Part shown: positions 24,469 to 33,452 of the stretch, in pieces | Layout: every line of letters starts with the position of its first letter | How positions within the stretch are numbered: position 1 is the stretch's first letter | NCBI GenBank assembly: GCA_036269075.1 | Contig: DATASX010000091.1 | Coordinates: forward strand, 1 to 41,656 | Source: Sporichthyaceae bacterium | GTDB lineage: Bacteria > Actinomycetota > Actinomycetes > Sporichthyales > Sporichthyaceae | Direction of reading: 5' to 3' | Length of the DNA stretch: 41,656 nt | The notes under the pieces: generated by a model | Database searches by the model: none | The model's input: only the letters and a program-made list of their open reading frames with translations | What the model was told of the DNA's origin: nothing | Made by a program: the position numbers and the translations under genes

Positions 24469-26718
24469 ATGCTGCAGGTGGCGCAGAACTACAAGAGCGG
24501 TGAGCTGAGCCTCATCGAGGTCCCGGTGCCCGCGTGCAAGCCCGGCGGGGTGCTGGTGCGAACCCGCTACTCGCTGATCTCCACCGGTACCGAGCTGATG
24601 AAGGTCTCCGAAGCCTCGTTGTCCTTGCTGGGCAAGGCCCGGGCCCGGCCGGACCAGGTCGCCAAGGTGCTGGCCTCGGCCTCCAGCCAGGGTCCGGTCG
24701 CCACCTACCGCAAGGTCACCAACAAGCTGGACTCGTGGACCCCGCTGGGTTACTCGCTGTGCGGGGTGGTGACCGAGGTCGGCGCCGGGGTGCGCGACCT
24801 GAGCGTCGGGGACCTCGTCGCCGCGGCCGGCAACGAGCACGCGCTGCACGCCGAGCAGAACTGGATCCCGCGCAACCTGTGCACCCGCGTCGGTCCGGAG
24901 GTCGACCCGGCGCACGCGGCGTTCGCCACCGTGGGGGCGATCGCGCTGCAGGGCGTGCGGCGGGCCGAGCCGGCGCTGGGGGAGAACGCGTTGGTGCTCG
25001 GGCTGGGCCTGATCGGGCAGTTGGCCGTGCAGTTGCTCGTCGCCAACGGGGTGCGGGTGCTGGGCGCGGACCTCTCCCCGCAGCGCTGCAAGTTGGCCGA
25101 GCAGAGCGGCGCGTTGTGCGCGGCCCCGCCGGGACCGGCGTTGGACAACGTGATCGCCGGGTTCACCGGCGGCCGCGGGGTCGACCACGTGCTGATCACC
25201 GCCGGGTCGAAGGACGCCGCCCCGGTGGAGTTGGCGGTGCGCTCGGCGCGGGACCGCGGCCGGGTCGTCGACATCGGCAAGTGCGTGATGACCTTCCCGT
25301 GGAACGCCGCCTACGAGAAGGAACTCGACGTCCGCTTCTCCCGTTCCTACGGCCCGGGCCGCTACGACCCGGACTACGAACTGCACGGGCGGGACTACCC
25401 GGCCGGTTACGTGCGCTGGACCGAGCGACGCAATCTGGAGTGCTTCGTCGACCTGGTCGCCCGCGGCCGACTGGACATCGGTGCGCTGATCTCCCGCGTC
25501 GCCGATTTCTCCGACGCCGTCGAGACCTACCGCCGGTTGTCGCAGGGGCAACTCGACGCGGTGGCGGTGCTGTTCCGCTACCCGGCACCGGAGGAGACGC
25601 CCGTCGAGCCGGCGGTCGGCGAGCGAGAAACCCATAGCGGCGCGGCGGTTCCGGGCACCGCGACGAAGGCGCCGCAGTCCGTGCCGGACGCCGCGCCGTG
25701 CCGCGCCCGGCCGGCGACCCGGCCGCTGCAGGTCGGTTTCGTCGGCGCCGGCGCGTACGCCGGTTCGATGCTGTTGCCGCACCTGACCGGTCGCGCCGAC
25801 GTGCGGCTGTCGCGGGTGGTGACCACGACCGCGCTGTCGGCGGCCAACGCGGCCGGCAAGTTCGGTTTCGCCGCGGCCGGCACGGACCTGAGCGAGGTTC
25901 TGGAGGATCCGGCGATCGACGCGGTGTTCGTGGTCACCCGGCACTCCTCGCACGCGGAGTTGACCGCGCGGGCGTTGCGTTCCGGCAAGGCGGTGTTCGT
26001 GGAGAAGCCGCTGGCTCTCTCGGAGGAGGAGATCCGGCTGGTGACCGACGCGGTCGCGGAGTCCGGCAACGACCGTCTGCACGTCGGGTTCAACCGCCGC
26101 TTCGCCCCGCTGCTGCGGGCGGCCAAGGGCCGCCTGGGGCGCCGGGTCGGCCCGGCGACCGTGCGCTACCTGGTGAATGCCGGGCCGCTGGGCAAGGACT
26201 CCTGGTACACGCAGACCGCGACCGAGGGCAGCCGATTCGCCGGTGAGGGCGGGCATTTCCTCGACACGGTCACCTGGCTGCTCGGCGCCCGCCCGGTCTC
26301 GGTGTTCGCCACCGCCACCCGGGAGCAGGCCGACCTGCAGATCCTCCTGCGGTACGACGATGACTCCACGGCCGCGATCACCTACGCGTCGGCGGGCAGC
26401 CCGAAGGCCGGCAAGGAGTTCCTGGAGGTCATCGCCGACGGGACGCTGATGCGACTGGACGACTTCCGGCGCGCCACCGTGCACGGCCCGACGCGGTGGA
26501 GCTCCGGGCGGCTGCCGGTCGCGCCGGACAAGGGCCAACGCGGCCAACTCGAGGCCTTCACCGCCGCGGTGCTGCACGGCACCCCGATGCCGATCCGCCT
26601 GGAGTCCCTGATCGCCACGACCCGCGCGACCCTCGCGGTCGCCCGCAGCCTGGCCACCGGCGGCCCGGTCGCGGTCGAGCCCGCGCGGGTCGCCCTGCCC
26701 CCGGTCGGCGTGGCCTGA
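24469..26718 (+). CDS. Two-domain oxidoreductase: Zn-type dehydrogenase plus Gfo/Idh/MocA
   Basis: The 749-residue protein joins a medium-chain alcohol-dehydrogenase-like N-terminal half (VLVRTRYSLISTGTELMKVS, GYSLCGVVTEVG, VLGLGLIGQLAVQLL) to a Gfo/Idh/MocA half from about residue 421 (VGFVGAGAYAGSMLL, VEKPLALS at about 511, GGHFLDT). A Pro/Ala-rich linker lies between them. Such fusions are common in exopolysaccharide clusters beside AsnB-like and heparinase II/III-like genes. They probably interconvert a keto/hydroxy sugar nucleotide, but the substrate is unknown to me. A GGAAAGG-type site precedes ATG 24469. Confidence 0.85.
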   Translation: MLQVAQNYKSGELSLIEVPVPACKPGGVLVRTRYSLISTGTELMKVSEASLSLLGKARARPDQVAKVLASASSQGPVATYRKVTNKLDSWTPLGYSLCGVVTEVGAGVRDLSVGDLVAAAGNEHALHAEQNWIPRNLCTRVGPEVDPAHAAFATVGAIALQGVRRAEPALGENALVLGLGLIGQLAVQLLVANGVRVLGADLSPQRCKLAEQSGALCAAPPGPALDNVIAGFTGGRGVDHVLITAGSKDAAPVELAVRSARDRGRVVDIGKCVMTFPWNAAYEKELDVRFSRSYGPGRYDPDYELHGRDYPAGYVRWTERRNLECFVDLVARGRLDIGALISRVADFSDAVETYRRLSQGQLDAVAVLFRYPAPEETPVEPAVGERETHSGAAVPGTATKAPQSVPDAAPCRARPATRPLQVGFVGAGAYAGSMLLPHLTGRADVRLSRVVTTTALSAANAAGKFGFAAAGTDLSEVLEDPAIDAVFVVTRHSSHAELTARALRSGKAVFVEKPLALSEEEIRLVTDAVAESGNDRLHVGFNRRFAPLLRAAKGRLGRRVGPATVRYLVNAGPLGKDSWYTQTATEGSRFAGEGGHFLDTVTWLLGARPVSVFATATREQADLQILLRYDDDSTAAITYASAGSPKAGKEFLEVIADGTLMRLDDFRRATVHGPTRWSSGRLPVAPDKGQRGQLEAFTAAVLHGTPMPIRLESLIATTRATLAVARSLATGGPVAVEPARVALPPVGVA

Positions 26719-28736
26719 TGCCCGCCGCCGGTTGGTACCTGCGTCGGTTGTCCCGGATGGGGCCGGCCGAGGTCGCCGCCCGGGTGCGGGCCCGCGCGGT
26801 CGTGGAGACCTGGCGCCGGCGCGGATTCCCGTCTGCCCAGGGCACCGGTCCGCTCCCGCCCGCGGTGCGCGGGGCCGGACCGGCCGGGTTGGCCGCCGGT
26901 GTGGTTGCCGCCGTCCCGGAGCCCGCGCCCGCGCAGCTGCTGGCGCACGCCGAGGCGCTGCTGACCGGCCGGGCGCAGTTCCTCGGTGTGGCCCGCGAGG
27001 ACCTGGTCGCCCCGGACTGGTTCGCCGATCCGCGGACCGGGCGCCGGGCCCCGGCCGAGACCTTCGCCTTCGACGTCGCATACCGCGATGAGTCCCGGGT
27101 CGGGGACATCAAGCAGATCTGGGAACTGTCGCGCCATCACCACCTGACGGTGCTGGCCGCGGCCTGGCGGCTGACCCGCGACGAGCGCTACGCCGATCGC
27201 GTCGCCGAGCACCTGAAGTCGTGGTGGTCGGCCAATCCGCCGATCCGCGGACCGCACTGGATCAGCGGGATCGAGCTGGGCATCCGGCTGATCTCCTGGA
27301 CCTGGACGCGTCGACTGCTCAGCGAATGGCCCCGCATCGGGGAGGTCTTCGACGAGAATCCCGAGGCGCACGCGCAGTTGCACGCCCACCAGACGTGGTT
27401 GGCGGCCCTGCCCAGCGTCGGCTCCTCGGCCAACAACCATCTGGTCGCCGAGGCCACCGGCCGGTTCGTGGCCGCCTGCGCCTTCGACTGGTTCGCCGAG
27501 TCCGCCCGGTGGCGGGAGCAGTCGGCGGCGGCGTTGTCGGCAGCGGTGGAGGCGAACACCTTCGCCTCCGGGCTGAACCGCGAGCTCGCCTCCGACTACC
27601 ACCTGCTGGTGCTCGAACTCGGCCTGGTCGCCCTGGCCGAGGCCGACGCGGCCGGGCACCCGGTGTCGGACCGCCTGCCGGGTCTGTTGCTGCGCATGTC
27701 CGACGCGTTGGCCGCCACCGTCGACTGCACCGGCCGCCCGCCGCGGCAGGGTGACGGCGACGACGGGCAGGCCCTGGCCCTGGACGCCCTCGAGCCGACC
27801 GCGGACCGGGCCGGCGGCTTGTTGCGCGTGGCCGCCGACGTGTTCGGCCCGGCCGACTGGTGGCCGCACCTGCCGCCGGCCACGGTCCACTCCGCGTGCC
27901 TGGGCGCGTTGATCCGACCCCGTGCGGACCTCGGGCCGCGGTGCCCGGGTCGGCCCGTGCACTTCGCCGACGCCGGGCTGACGATCCTGTGCGCGCACGA
28001 CCCGGACCGCGCCGGTGAGGTGTGGGTGCGCGCCGACGGCGGGCCGCACGGGTTCGGCGCGATCGCCGCCCACGCCCACGCCGACGCGCTGTCGGTCGAG
28101 GTCCGCATCGACGGGGTCGACGTGCTGGCCGACCCGGGCACGTACTGCTACCACGGGCAACCGGCCTGGCGGGCGGCGTTCCGCTCCACCGCCGGGCACA
28201 ACACGCTCGAACTGGACGGGGTCGACCAGTCCGTCTCGGGCGGGCCGTTCCTCTGGGTCCGGCAGGCCCGCAGCCGGGTGCTGGTCGCCCACCAGGACCC
28301 GACCGGCCCCGGCCGCTGGACCGGCGAGCACGACGGGTACCTCGAGCGCCTCGGCGCCCGGCACAACCGGACCCTGGTCCTGGACCCGGCCACCCGCACG
28401 CTCGTGATCAGCGATCGGGTGCACACGCCGCGGGCCCTGCCCGCCCGGCTGTCCTTCCACCTCGGCCCGCAGGTCGACGTCGAACTGACGGGCCCTCAGG
28501 CACGGCTGTCCTGGCGCGCCGGCGACCTGGACCGCACCGCGACCCTGACCCTGCCGGCGACGCTGACCTGGACCGCGCACCGGGGAGAGGTCGAGCCGCC
28601 GACCGGTTGGTACTCCCCGGGCTTCGGGCGTAAGCAACCGGCCTGGGCGCTGATCGGGCGCGGCACCCTCCCGGCGTCCCCGACGGGTGGGGCCCCGATC
28701 GAGCCCCTGGTCTCGGTGCTGGAGTGGCAGTGGTGA
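26718..28736 (+). CDS. Heparinase II/III-like polysaccharide lyase family protein
   Basis: The 672-residue product has an N-terminal alpha/alpha-toroid part (PHWISGIELGIRLISWTW, SSANNHLVAEATG) and a C-terminal heparinase II/III-like beta-sandwich (AHAHADALSVEVRIDG at about 450, LADPGTYCY, STAGHNTLELDG). The family cleaves uronate-containing glycans by beta-elimination. No signal peptide is visible, so it may act in the cytosol or be exported by another route; many cluster members of this family lack signals. The ATG overlaps the previous stop (TGATG). An uronate substrate would agree with the AlgD-like neighbour. Confidence 0.8.
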   Translation: MPAAGWYLRRLSRMGPAEVAARVRARAVVETWRRRGFPSAQGTGPLPPAVRGAGPAGLAAGVVAAVPEPAPAQLLAHAEALLTGRAQFLGVAREDLVAPDWFADPRTGRRAPAETFAFDVAYRDESRVGDIKQIWELSRHHHLTVLAAAWRLTRDERYADRVAEHLKSWWSANPPIRGPHWISGIELGIRLISWTWTRRLLSEWPRIGEVFDENPEAHAQLHAHQTWLAALPSVGSSANNHLVAEATGRFVAACAFDWFAESARWREQSAAALSAAVEANTFASGLNRELASDYHLLVLELGLVALAEADAAGHPVSDRLPGLLLRMSDALAATVDCTGRPPRQGDGDDGQALALDALEPTADRAGGLLRVAADVFGPADWWPHLPPATVHSACLGALIRPRADLGPRCPGRPVHFADAGLTILCAHDPDRAGEVWVRADGGPHGFGAIAAHAHADALSVEVRIDGVDVLADPGTYCYHGQPAWRAAFRSTAGHNTLELDGVDQSVSGGPFLWVRQARSRVLVAHQDPTGPGRWTGEHDGYLERLGARHNRTLVLDPATRTLVISDRVHTPRALPARLSFHLGPQVDVELTGPQARLSWRAGDLDRTATLTLPATLTWTAHRGEVEPPTGWYSPGFGRKQPAWALIGRGTLPASPTGGAPIEPLVSVLEWQW

Positions 28737-28758
28737 GCCGATCCGGGCCAGGGTCGGC

Positions 28759-30036
28759 ATGACAATCCTCGGGTCGGCCCCGAGCGCCGTGGACCCGCGG
28801 CCGGCCCAGGCGGGCCGGGCCGGAGGTGTCCTGCACCGTGCCCCGGTGCGGCCGGAGCGGGCATCGCCGCCGCCGGCCGCACCGGTCGGGTACGGGGCGG
28901 TGTGGGCGCTGCTGGTGGTGAACACGCTGGCGTTCAACGGCGTCAGCATCCTCGGTTTCCCGCACGCCGCCGGCCAGGTGATCACCATGGGCGCGCTGGC
29001 CGGCGCCCTGCTGCTGGTGGTGGTCCGCAACCGCAGGCTGCTGATCCGGCCGAGCCTGTTCATGACGCTGGTCAGCGTGCTCGCGCTGGTCGCGGCGGCG
29101 TCCTCGGCGCGGATGGAGCCGGGGCCGGGCGCGCTGCTACGGGCCGCCCGTTACCTGGTCGTGGTGGCGTGCCTGTGGCTGCTGACCCCGTTGTGGCGCA
29201 ACCCGACGGCCCTGCTGCGGCACCACCTGCGGACCTCGATCGGCGTGCTGGGTCTGGTGGCCGTCGGCATCGTGGCCAGCGGCGGCAGGTCCCTGCACGG
29301 CGACCAGGGCCGCCTGGTGGGCGCGATCTGGCCGATGCCGCCCCCGCAGGTCGCGCAGTTCGCGGCGGTGCTGGCCGGGCTGGCCGGGACCGCCTGGATG
29401 ACGGGGATGCTGACCGGCCGCACCGCGGCGCTGACCGCGGTCCCGGCCCTGTTCCTGCTGCTGTCCACCCACACCCGCACGGCCATGGCCGGACTGGTCC
29501 TCGGTCTGGCCCTGGCCGCCGGTTCGGCGCTGCTGGCCAGCCGGCGGGCCGCGAACTTCCTGGTCTGCGTGCTCGCGATCGCCGCGGTCGCCGCGACGGC
29601 GGCCGGCGGCTTCGTCATGCACTGGTTGCAACGCGGTGAGTCCACCCAGGACCTCGCCAATCTGAGTGGTCGTCAGATCGTGTGGGGGGTGCTGCTGACG
29701 CAACCCCGCAGCACCGCCGACCGGTTCGTCGGCACCGGCCTGTCGGACAAGTCCTTCGGCGGCCTGTCCATCGACAGCACCTGGCTGTCGGTCTACTGGG
29801 AACAGGGCCTGATCGGGCTGGCGCTGGTGGCGGCGATCTTCGCGGTCCTGGTGCTCGGGGTGCTGTCGGCGCGCCCGTCGCCGGGGCGCACCGTCGCGGT
29901 GTTCCTCACCGGGTACCTGCTGATGGCCTCCTGGACCGAGGTCGGGCTCGGCGACGCCGACACCTACCTGCTGCTGGCGTTCCTGGCCGCGGCCTGCATG
30001 GACCACCCCTGGGCCCCCGACGGTGATCCGTCATGA
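28759..30036 (+). CDS. Wzy-like O-antigen/exopolysaccharide polymerase
   Basis: The 425-residue protein has about ten membrane helices and a large loop containing NLSGRQIVWGVLL and STADRFVGTGLSDKSFGGL. Then comes SIDSTWLSVYWEQGLIGLAL, the layout of the O-antigen ligase/polymerase family. It should join lipid-linked repeat units outside the membrane. I chose ATG 28759; the frame remains open to 28687 but overlaps the heparinase gene. The first 50 residues are Pro/Ala-rich and cytosolic. Confidence 0.82.
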   Translation: MTILGSAPSAVDPRPAQAGRAGGVLHRAPVRPERASPPPAAPVGYGAVWALLVVNTLAFNGVSILGFPHAAGQVITMGALAGALLLVVVRNRRLLIRPSLFMTLVSVLALVAAASSARMEPGPGALLRAARYLVVVACLWLLTPLWRNPTALLRHHLRTSIGVLGLVAVGIVASGGRSLHGDQGRLVGAIWPMPPPQVAQFAAVLAGLAGTAWMTGMLTGRTAALTAVPALFLLLSTHTRTAMAGLVLGLALAAGSALLASRRAANFLVCVLAIAAVAATAAGGFVMHWLQRGESTQDLANLSGRQIVWGVLLTQPRSTADRFVGTGLSDKSFGGLSIDSTWLSVYWEQGLIGLALVAAIFAVLVLGVLSARPSPGRTVAVFLTGYLLMASWTEVGLGDADTYLLLAFLAAACMDHPWAPDGDPS

Positions 30037-30057
30037 ACCAGACCGGAGGACGCCACC

Positions 30058-30555
30058 ATGACCCGGCGACCGCAATCCCGTACGGACCCCGGCACCCGAT
30101 CGCGCCTGTCCCGGCAGGTCCGCCGGCCGGCCGTGGGTCTGCTGCTGATCGCGTTGGCCGGGTGCAGTTCCGCGGCCGCCGCCCCGACTCCGGCCCCGCC
30201 GTCGGCCCAGCCGGCGCCGGCGGCCGCTGCGCTCACGGCCTGTTCGGCGGGGGAAGGCGACCGGCCGGCGGCGGTGCTGGACGCGATCGGTGCCGGGGTG
30301 GATCCGGAACAGGCCCTGACGCAGGCCTACGGCCGACCGGTCACCGGGCTGAGCTCGCAGGAGCAGAACGAGGCGCTGGACACCCTGGCCGGGGTGGATT
30401 CCTGCGCGGCCATCGACCCGGCGGCCAAGGCGCAGATTCCCAGACTGGTTCGGCTGATCGCGATGGGCGCCCCGGCGGCGCCCCCGGCGGCCTGGCAGCC
30501 CGTCGCGGACACCGCTGCCGGCGCCGGGTCCGCCGCCATCCGACCGGCTCCCTGA
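30058..30555 (+). CDS. Lipoprotein, function unknown
   Basis: The 165-residue product carries lipobox LAGC, with the acylated Cys36, after a basic start. A Pro/Ala-rich linker follows, then a small helical domain with Cys at SCAAID and TACSAG. It starts 21 bases after the polymerase stop with a GGAGG 8 bases ahead, so it is clearly translated. In this context it may be an exported accessory factor of polymer assembly or anchoring; no family is recognised. Confidence 0.7.
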   Translation: MTRRPQSRTDPGTRSRLSRQVRRPAVGLLLIALAGCSSAAAAPTPAPPSAQPAPAAAALTACSAGEGDRPAAVLDAIGAGVDPEQALTQAYGRPVTGLSSQEQNEALDTLAGVDSCAAIDPAAKAQIPRLVRLIAMGAPAAPPAAWQPVADTAAGAGSAAIRPAP

Positions 30556-30646
30556 GGAGTGACGCCACCCCCGGTCGGGGTAGGGAGCGGGCGACCGGAG
30601 CCCCCGGGACAGCGGGTGCTCGGAGCACGTGGAGAGAGGGGGCGAC

Positions 30647-32191
30647 GTGGGGCGACTGGGTCGCGCCGGCCGGTGCGCGTTGCCGGCGGTCGCTGTGATG
30701 CTGGCGGCTTGCTCGCCGCCGGCGGCCACCCAACCGGGCGCGGTGGCCACGGCCGTCGCCGCAGCCGCGGTGCAGGCGGGCGGTGGGGACCGCGGCCCGC
30801 ACGTGTGCGACCACCCGGAATCCGGACCGGACCAGCCCCCGGTCGGGGCGATCACGATCGACCCGATCATGCCCGGCGAGTTGGGCACGAAGACCGCCGC
30901 CGCCCCGCCCGGGTCGACCTTCTGGCTGGCCCCGGGCCGACACAGCCTCGGCCCCGGCGCCTACGCGCAGGTCATCCCGAAGGACAACGACACCTTCGTC
31001 GGAGCCCCCGGAGCGGTCCTCGACGGCGACGGGGTCAACAACTACGCCTTCACCGGCAAGGCCGTCGGCGTGCACATCACCCACCTGACCGTGCAGGGAT
31101 TCCGCGCCCCGCGCGACGAGGGCGTGGTCAACCACGACTCCGCGGACGGCTGGGTCATCGCCCACGACGTGATCCAGGGCAACAGCGGGGCGGGAGTGAT
31201 GGCCGGGGCCCAGGAGCAGGTCCGCGACAGCTGCCTGCGCGACAACGGCCAGTACGGGCTGAACGCCTACCAGTCCGGCGACCACATCACCGGTCTGGTC
31301 GTCGACGACGACGAGATCACCGGCAACGACGTCGACGCGTGGGAGGCGCGGGTACCGGGCTGCGGGTGCACCGGCGGGGCGAAGTTCTGGGCCGTGAACG
31401 GCGCCGACATCCAGCACAACTGGATCCACGCCAACCGGGGACCCGGCCTGTGGGCCGACACCGACAACAACGACTTCCTGATCAGCGACAACGTGATCAC
31501 CGACAACGACGCGGCGGCGGTGATCTACGAGATCAGTTACAACCTGACGCTGCGGGACAACGACATCGAGCACAACAACCTGGTCAACGGGCGGACCTAC
31601 GCGGCCCGGGGCGACGGGTTCCCGGTCGCCGCGGTGTACCTGTCGGAGTCCGGCGGCGAGCAGGGGATCCCGGCCCGGACCGATCTGATCGACGTGCACG
31701 ACAACAACTTCCGCGACAACTGGGGCGGGGTGACCGCCTGGGAGAACCCCGACCGGTTCTGCAACTCCCCGGCCAACACCTCCACCGGTTACTGCACCCG
31801 GCTGGTGCCGGATGCCCACATGTGCGCCCAACCGGCCATCGCCGTCCAGCCGTTGTACGACCGCTGCCGGTGGCGGACCCAGCAGGTGAGCGTGCACGAC
31901 AACGTGTTCGTGGTCGACGGTCCGCTGCGGTGCGCCGCCGCGGCGCGCAACGGGTTGCTGTCCGGGTTCGGCACCTACCCGGACTGGTCGCCGTACAAGG
32001 GAAGGGTGATCGAGGACGCGATCACCTTCGGCCAGGACGACGTCTGGCACGACAACACCTACCGCGGCCCGTGGCAGTTCGTCGTGCACTCCGCCGATCA
32101 GGTGGTCCCGCCGCAGGTCTGGCAGGCCGCCCCGTACAACCAGGACTCGGGGAGCACCTTCGGGGACTGGGGGAAACCCGATGCTTGTTGA
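30647..32191 (+). CDS. Lipid-anchored right-handed beta-helix protein
   Basis: The 514-residue product has a lipobox LAAC at Cys22 and a body of repeated beta-helix turns rich in Asn and Asp (SADGWVIAHDVIQGN, DNGQYGLNAYQSGD, HITGLVVDDDEITGN, DFLISDNVITDNDA). Such parallel beta-helices are typical of pectate lyases, polygalacturonases and AlgG/AlgE-type mannuronan epimerases. A conserved CGCTGGAKFWAVNGA segment and several Cys pairs suggest a disulfide-stabilised insert. I prefer the GTG at 30647 because of the AGGGGG just upstream; a GTG at 30629 is also in frame. Its paralogue is at 37935-39959. Confidence 0.78.
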   Translation: MGRLGRAGRCALPAVAVMLAACSPPAATQPGAVATAVAAAAVQAGGGDRGPHVCDHPESGPDQPPVGAITIDPIMPGELGTKTAAAPPGSTFWLAPGRHSLGPGAYAQVIPKDNDTFVGAPGAVLDGDGVNNYAFTGKAVGVHITHLTVQGFRAPRDEGVVNHDSADGWVIAHDVIQGNSGAGVMAGAQEQVRDSCLRDNGQYGLNAYQSGDHITGLVVDDDEITGNDVDAWEARVPGCGCTGGAKFWAVNGADIQHNWIHANRGPGLWADTDNNDFLISDNVITDNDAAAVIYEISYNLTLRDNDIEHNNLVNGRTYAARGDGFPVAAVYLSESGGEQGIPARTDLIDVHDNNFRDNWGGVTAWENPDRFCNSPANTSTGYCTRLVPDAHMCAQPAIAVQPLYDRCRWRTQQVSVHDNVFVVDGPLRCAAAARNGLLSGFGTYPDWSPYKGRVIEDAITFGQDDVWHDNTYRGPWQFVVHSADQVVPPQVWQAAPYNQDSGSTFGDWGKPDAC

Positions 32192-33452
32192 GTCCGGGCT
32201 TGTTGAGTCCGGCCGGCGGCCGCTCGGGGCGAGCGCCCCGGCTGCGCCGCTGCGGGTCCTCGTCGTGCACAACCACTACCGCTCCGAGCAACCCAGCGGT
32301 GAGGACCGGGTCGTCGAGCAGGAGATCGCGCTGCTGCGCGGCGCCGGGGTGCAGGTCGCGGAGTTCACCCGGCACAGCGACGACATCGCCGCCATGTCGG
32401 CGGTGGGCAGGGCCCGGGTGATCGCCGAGATCCCCTGGTCCCGCCGCGCGGGGCGGGCGTTCGCCGCCCGCCTGCGGCAGGTGCGGCCGGACGTGGTGCA
32501 CGTGCACAACACGTTCCCGATGATCACGGCCTCGGTGATCGCCGCCGCCAACGACGCCGCGGTGCCGGTGGTGGCCACCCTGCACAACTACCGCCTGGTG
32601 TGCCCGCCGGGGACCCTGCACCGGGCCGGGCGCACCTGCGACGACTGCTTCGGTCGGGCGTTCCCGTGGCCGGCGGTCCGGCACGGCTGCTACCGCGACT
32701 CCGGCCCGGCCACCCTGCCGTTGGCCGTCGCGACCGCGCTGAACCGGCGCCGCTGGTGGACCGGGGTTGACCGGTTCTTCGCCATCTCCGCCGCGCAACG
32801 GCAACTGCTGGTCGCCGCCGGGATGCCCGCCGACCGCCTGCTGGTCAAGCACAACTTCGTCCCGGCGCCCCCGGTGGTCCGCGCCGACGCCGGGGAGTAC
32901 TTCCTCTACCTGGGCCGACTGGCCGAGGCCAAGGGCGTGCGACTGCTGATGGCCGCCTGGGACCGGCTCACGGCCGACGGCACAGGGGCGGGGCTGCCAC
33001 TGGTGATCGCCGGCAGCGGCGACCTGGAGGCCGAGGTCACCGCCTGGGCCGGCGACCGGCCGGACGTGCGGTTCCTCGGCCTGCAGAACCGCGACGAGTG
33101 CGCCCGATTGACCGCGCGGGCTCGTGCCGTGGTCACGCCATCGGAGTGGCCGGAGACCTTCGGGCTCGTGGTGGTGGAGGCCGCTGCGGCCGGGGTGCCC
33201 GCGGTCGCCGCGGCGCACGGGGCCTTCGTCGAACTGATCGACGCCGGACAGTCCGGACTGCTGCACGAACCCGGGGACCCCGACGCGCTGTGCGCGGCGC
33301 TGCGCACCGTCGCCGACCCGGCCACCTCGGTGCGGTTGGGCCAGGCGGCCCGGGCGCGCTGGTCGGCCGGGTTCAGCGAACCCGTCGCCACGGCCCGACT
33401 GCTGGCGGGCTACCGAGGCGTGCTGGCCGGTCGGGCGGAGGTGTCGGTGTGA
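32181..33452 (+). CDS. Family 4 glycosyltransferase
   Basis: The 423-residue GT-B protein has the N-terminal LRVLVVHNHYRSEQPSGED, VHVHNTFPMI and LHNYRLVCPPG, plus a Cys-rich CDDCFG. The C-terminal half carries FLYLGRLAEAKG and ETFGLVVVEAAAAGVP with the E-x7-E donor motif. It should extend the lipid-linked repeat unit. The ATG at 32181 has GGGGGAAA upstream and overlaps the beta-helix stop by 11 bases. The first eleven residues come from a tandem 15-base repeat (32184-32212). Confidence 0.88.
   Translation: MLVESGLVESGRRPLGASAPAAPLRVLVVHNHYRSEQPSGEDRVVEQEIALLRGAGVQVAEFTRHSDDIAAMSAVGRARVIAEIPWSRRAGRAFAARLRQVRPDVVHVHNTFPMITASVIAAANDAAVPVVATLHNYRLVCPPGTLHRAGRTCDDCFGRAFPWPAVRHGCYRDSGPATLPLAVATALNRRRWWTGVDRFFAISAAQRQLLVAAGMPADRLLVKHNFVPAPPVVRADAGEYFLYLGRLAEAKGVRLLMAAWDRLTADGTGAGLPLVIAGSGDLEAEVTAWAGDRPDVRFLGLQNRDECARLTARARAVVTPSEWPETFGLVVVEAAAAGVPAVAAAHGAFVELIDAGQSGLLHEPGDPDALCAALRTVADPATSVRLGQAARARWSAGFSEPVATARLLAGYRGVLAGRAEVSV
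32184..32212 (+). repeat. Tandem 15-base repeat across a gene junction
   Basis: CTTGTTGAGTCCGG occurs twice in a row with a 15-base period. The first copy contains the stop of the beta-helix gene, and both encode LVESG at the glycosyltransferase N-terminus. Confidence 0.8.

Noticed and set aside
22441-27081. Open frame of 1546 codons on the minus strand
   Set aside because: It lies antisense to four well-supported genes, has low-complexity Arg/Gly/Pro/His/Gln content and no domain. Such frames arise from extreme third-position GC.
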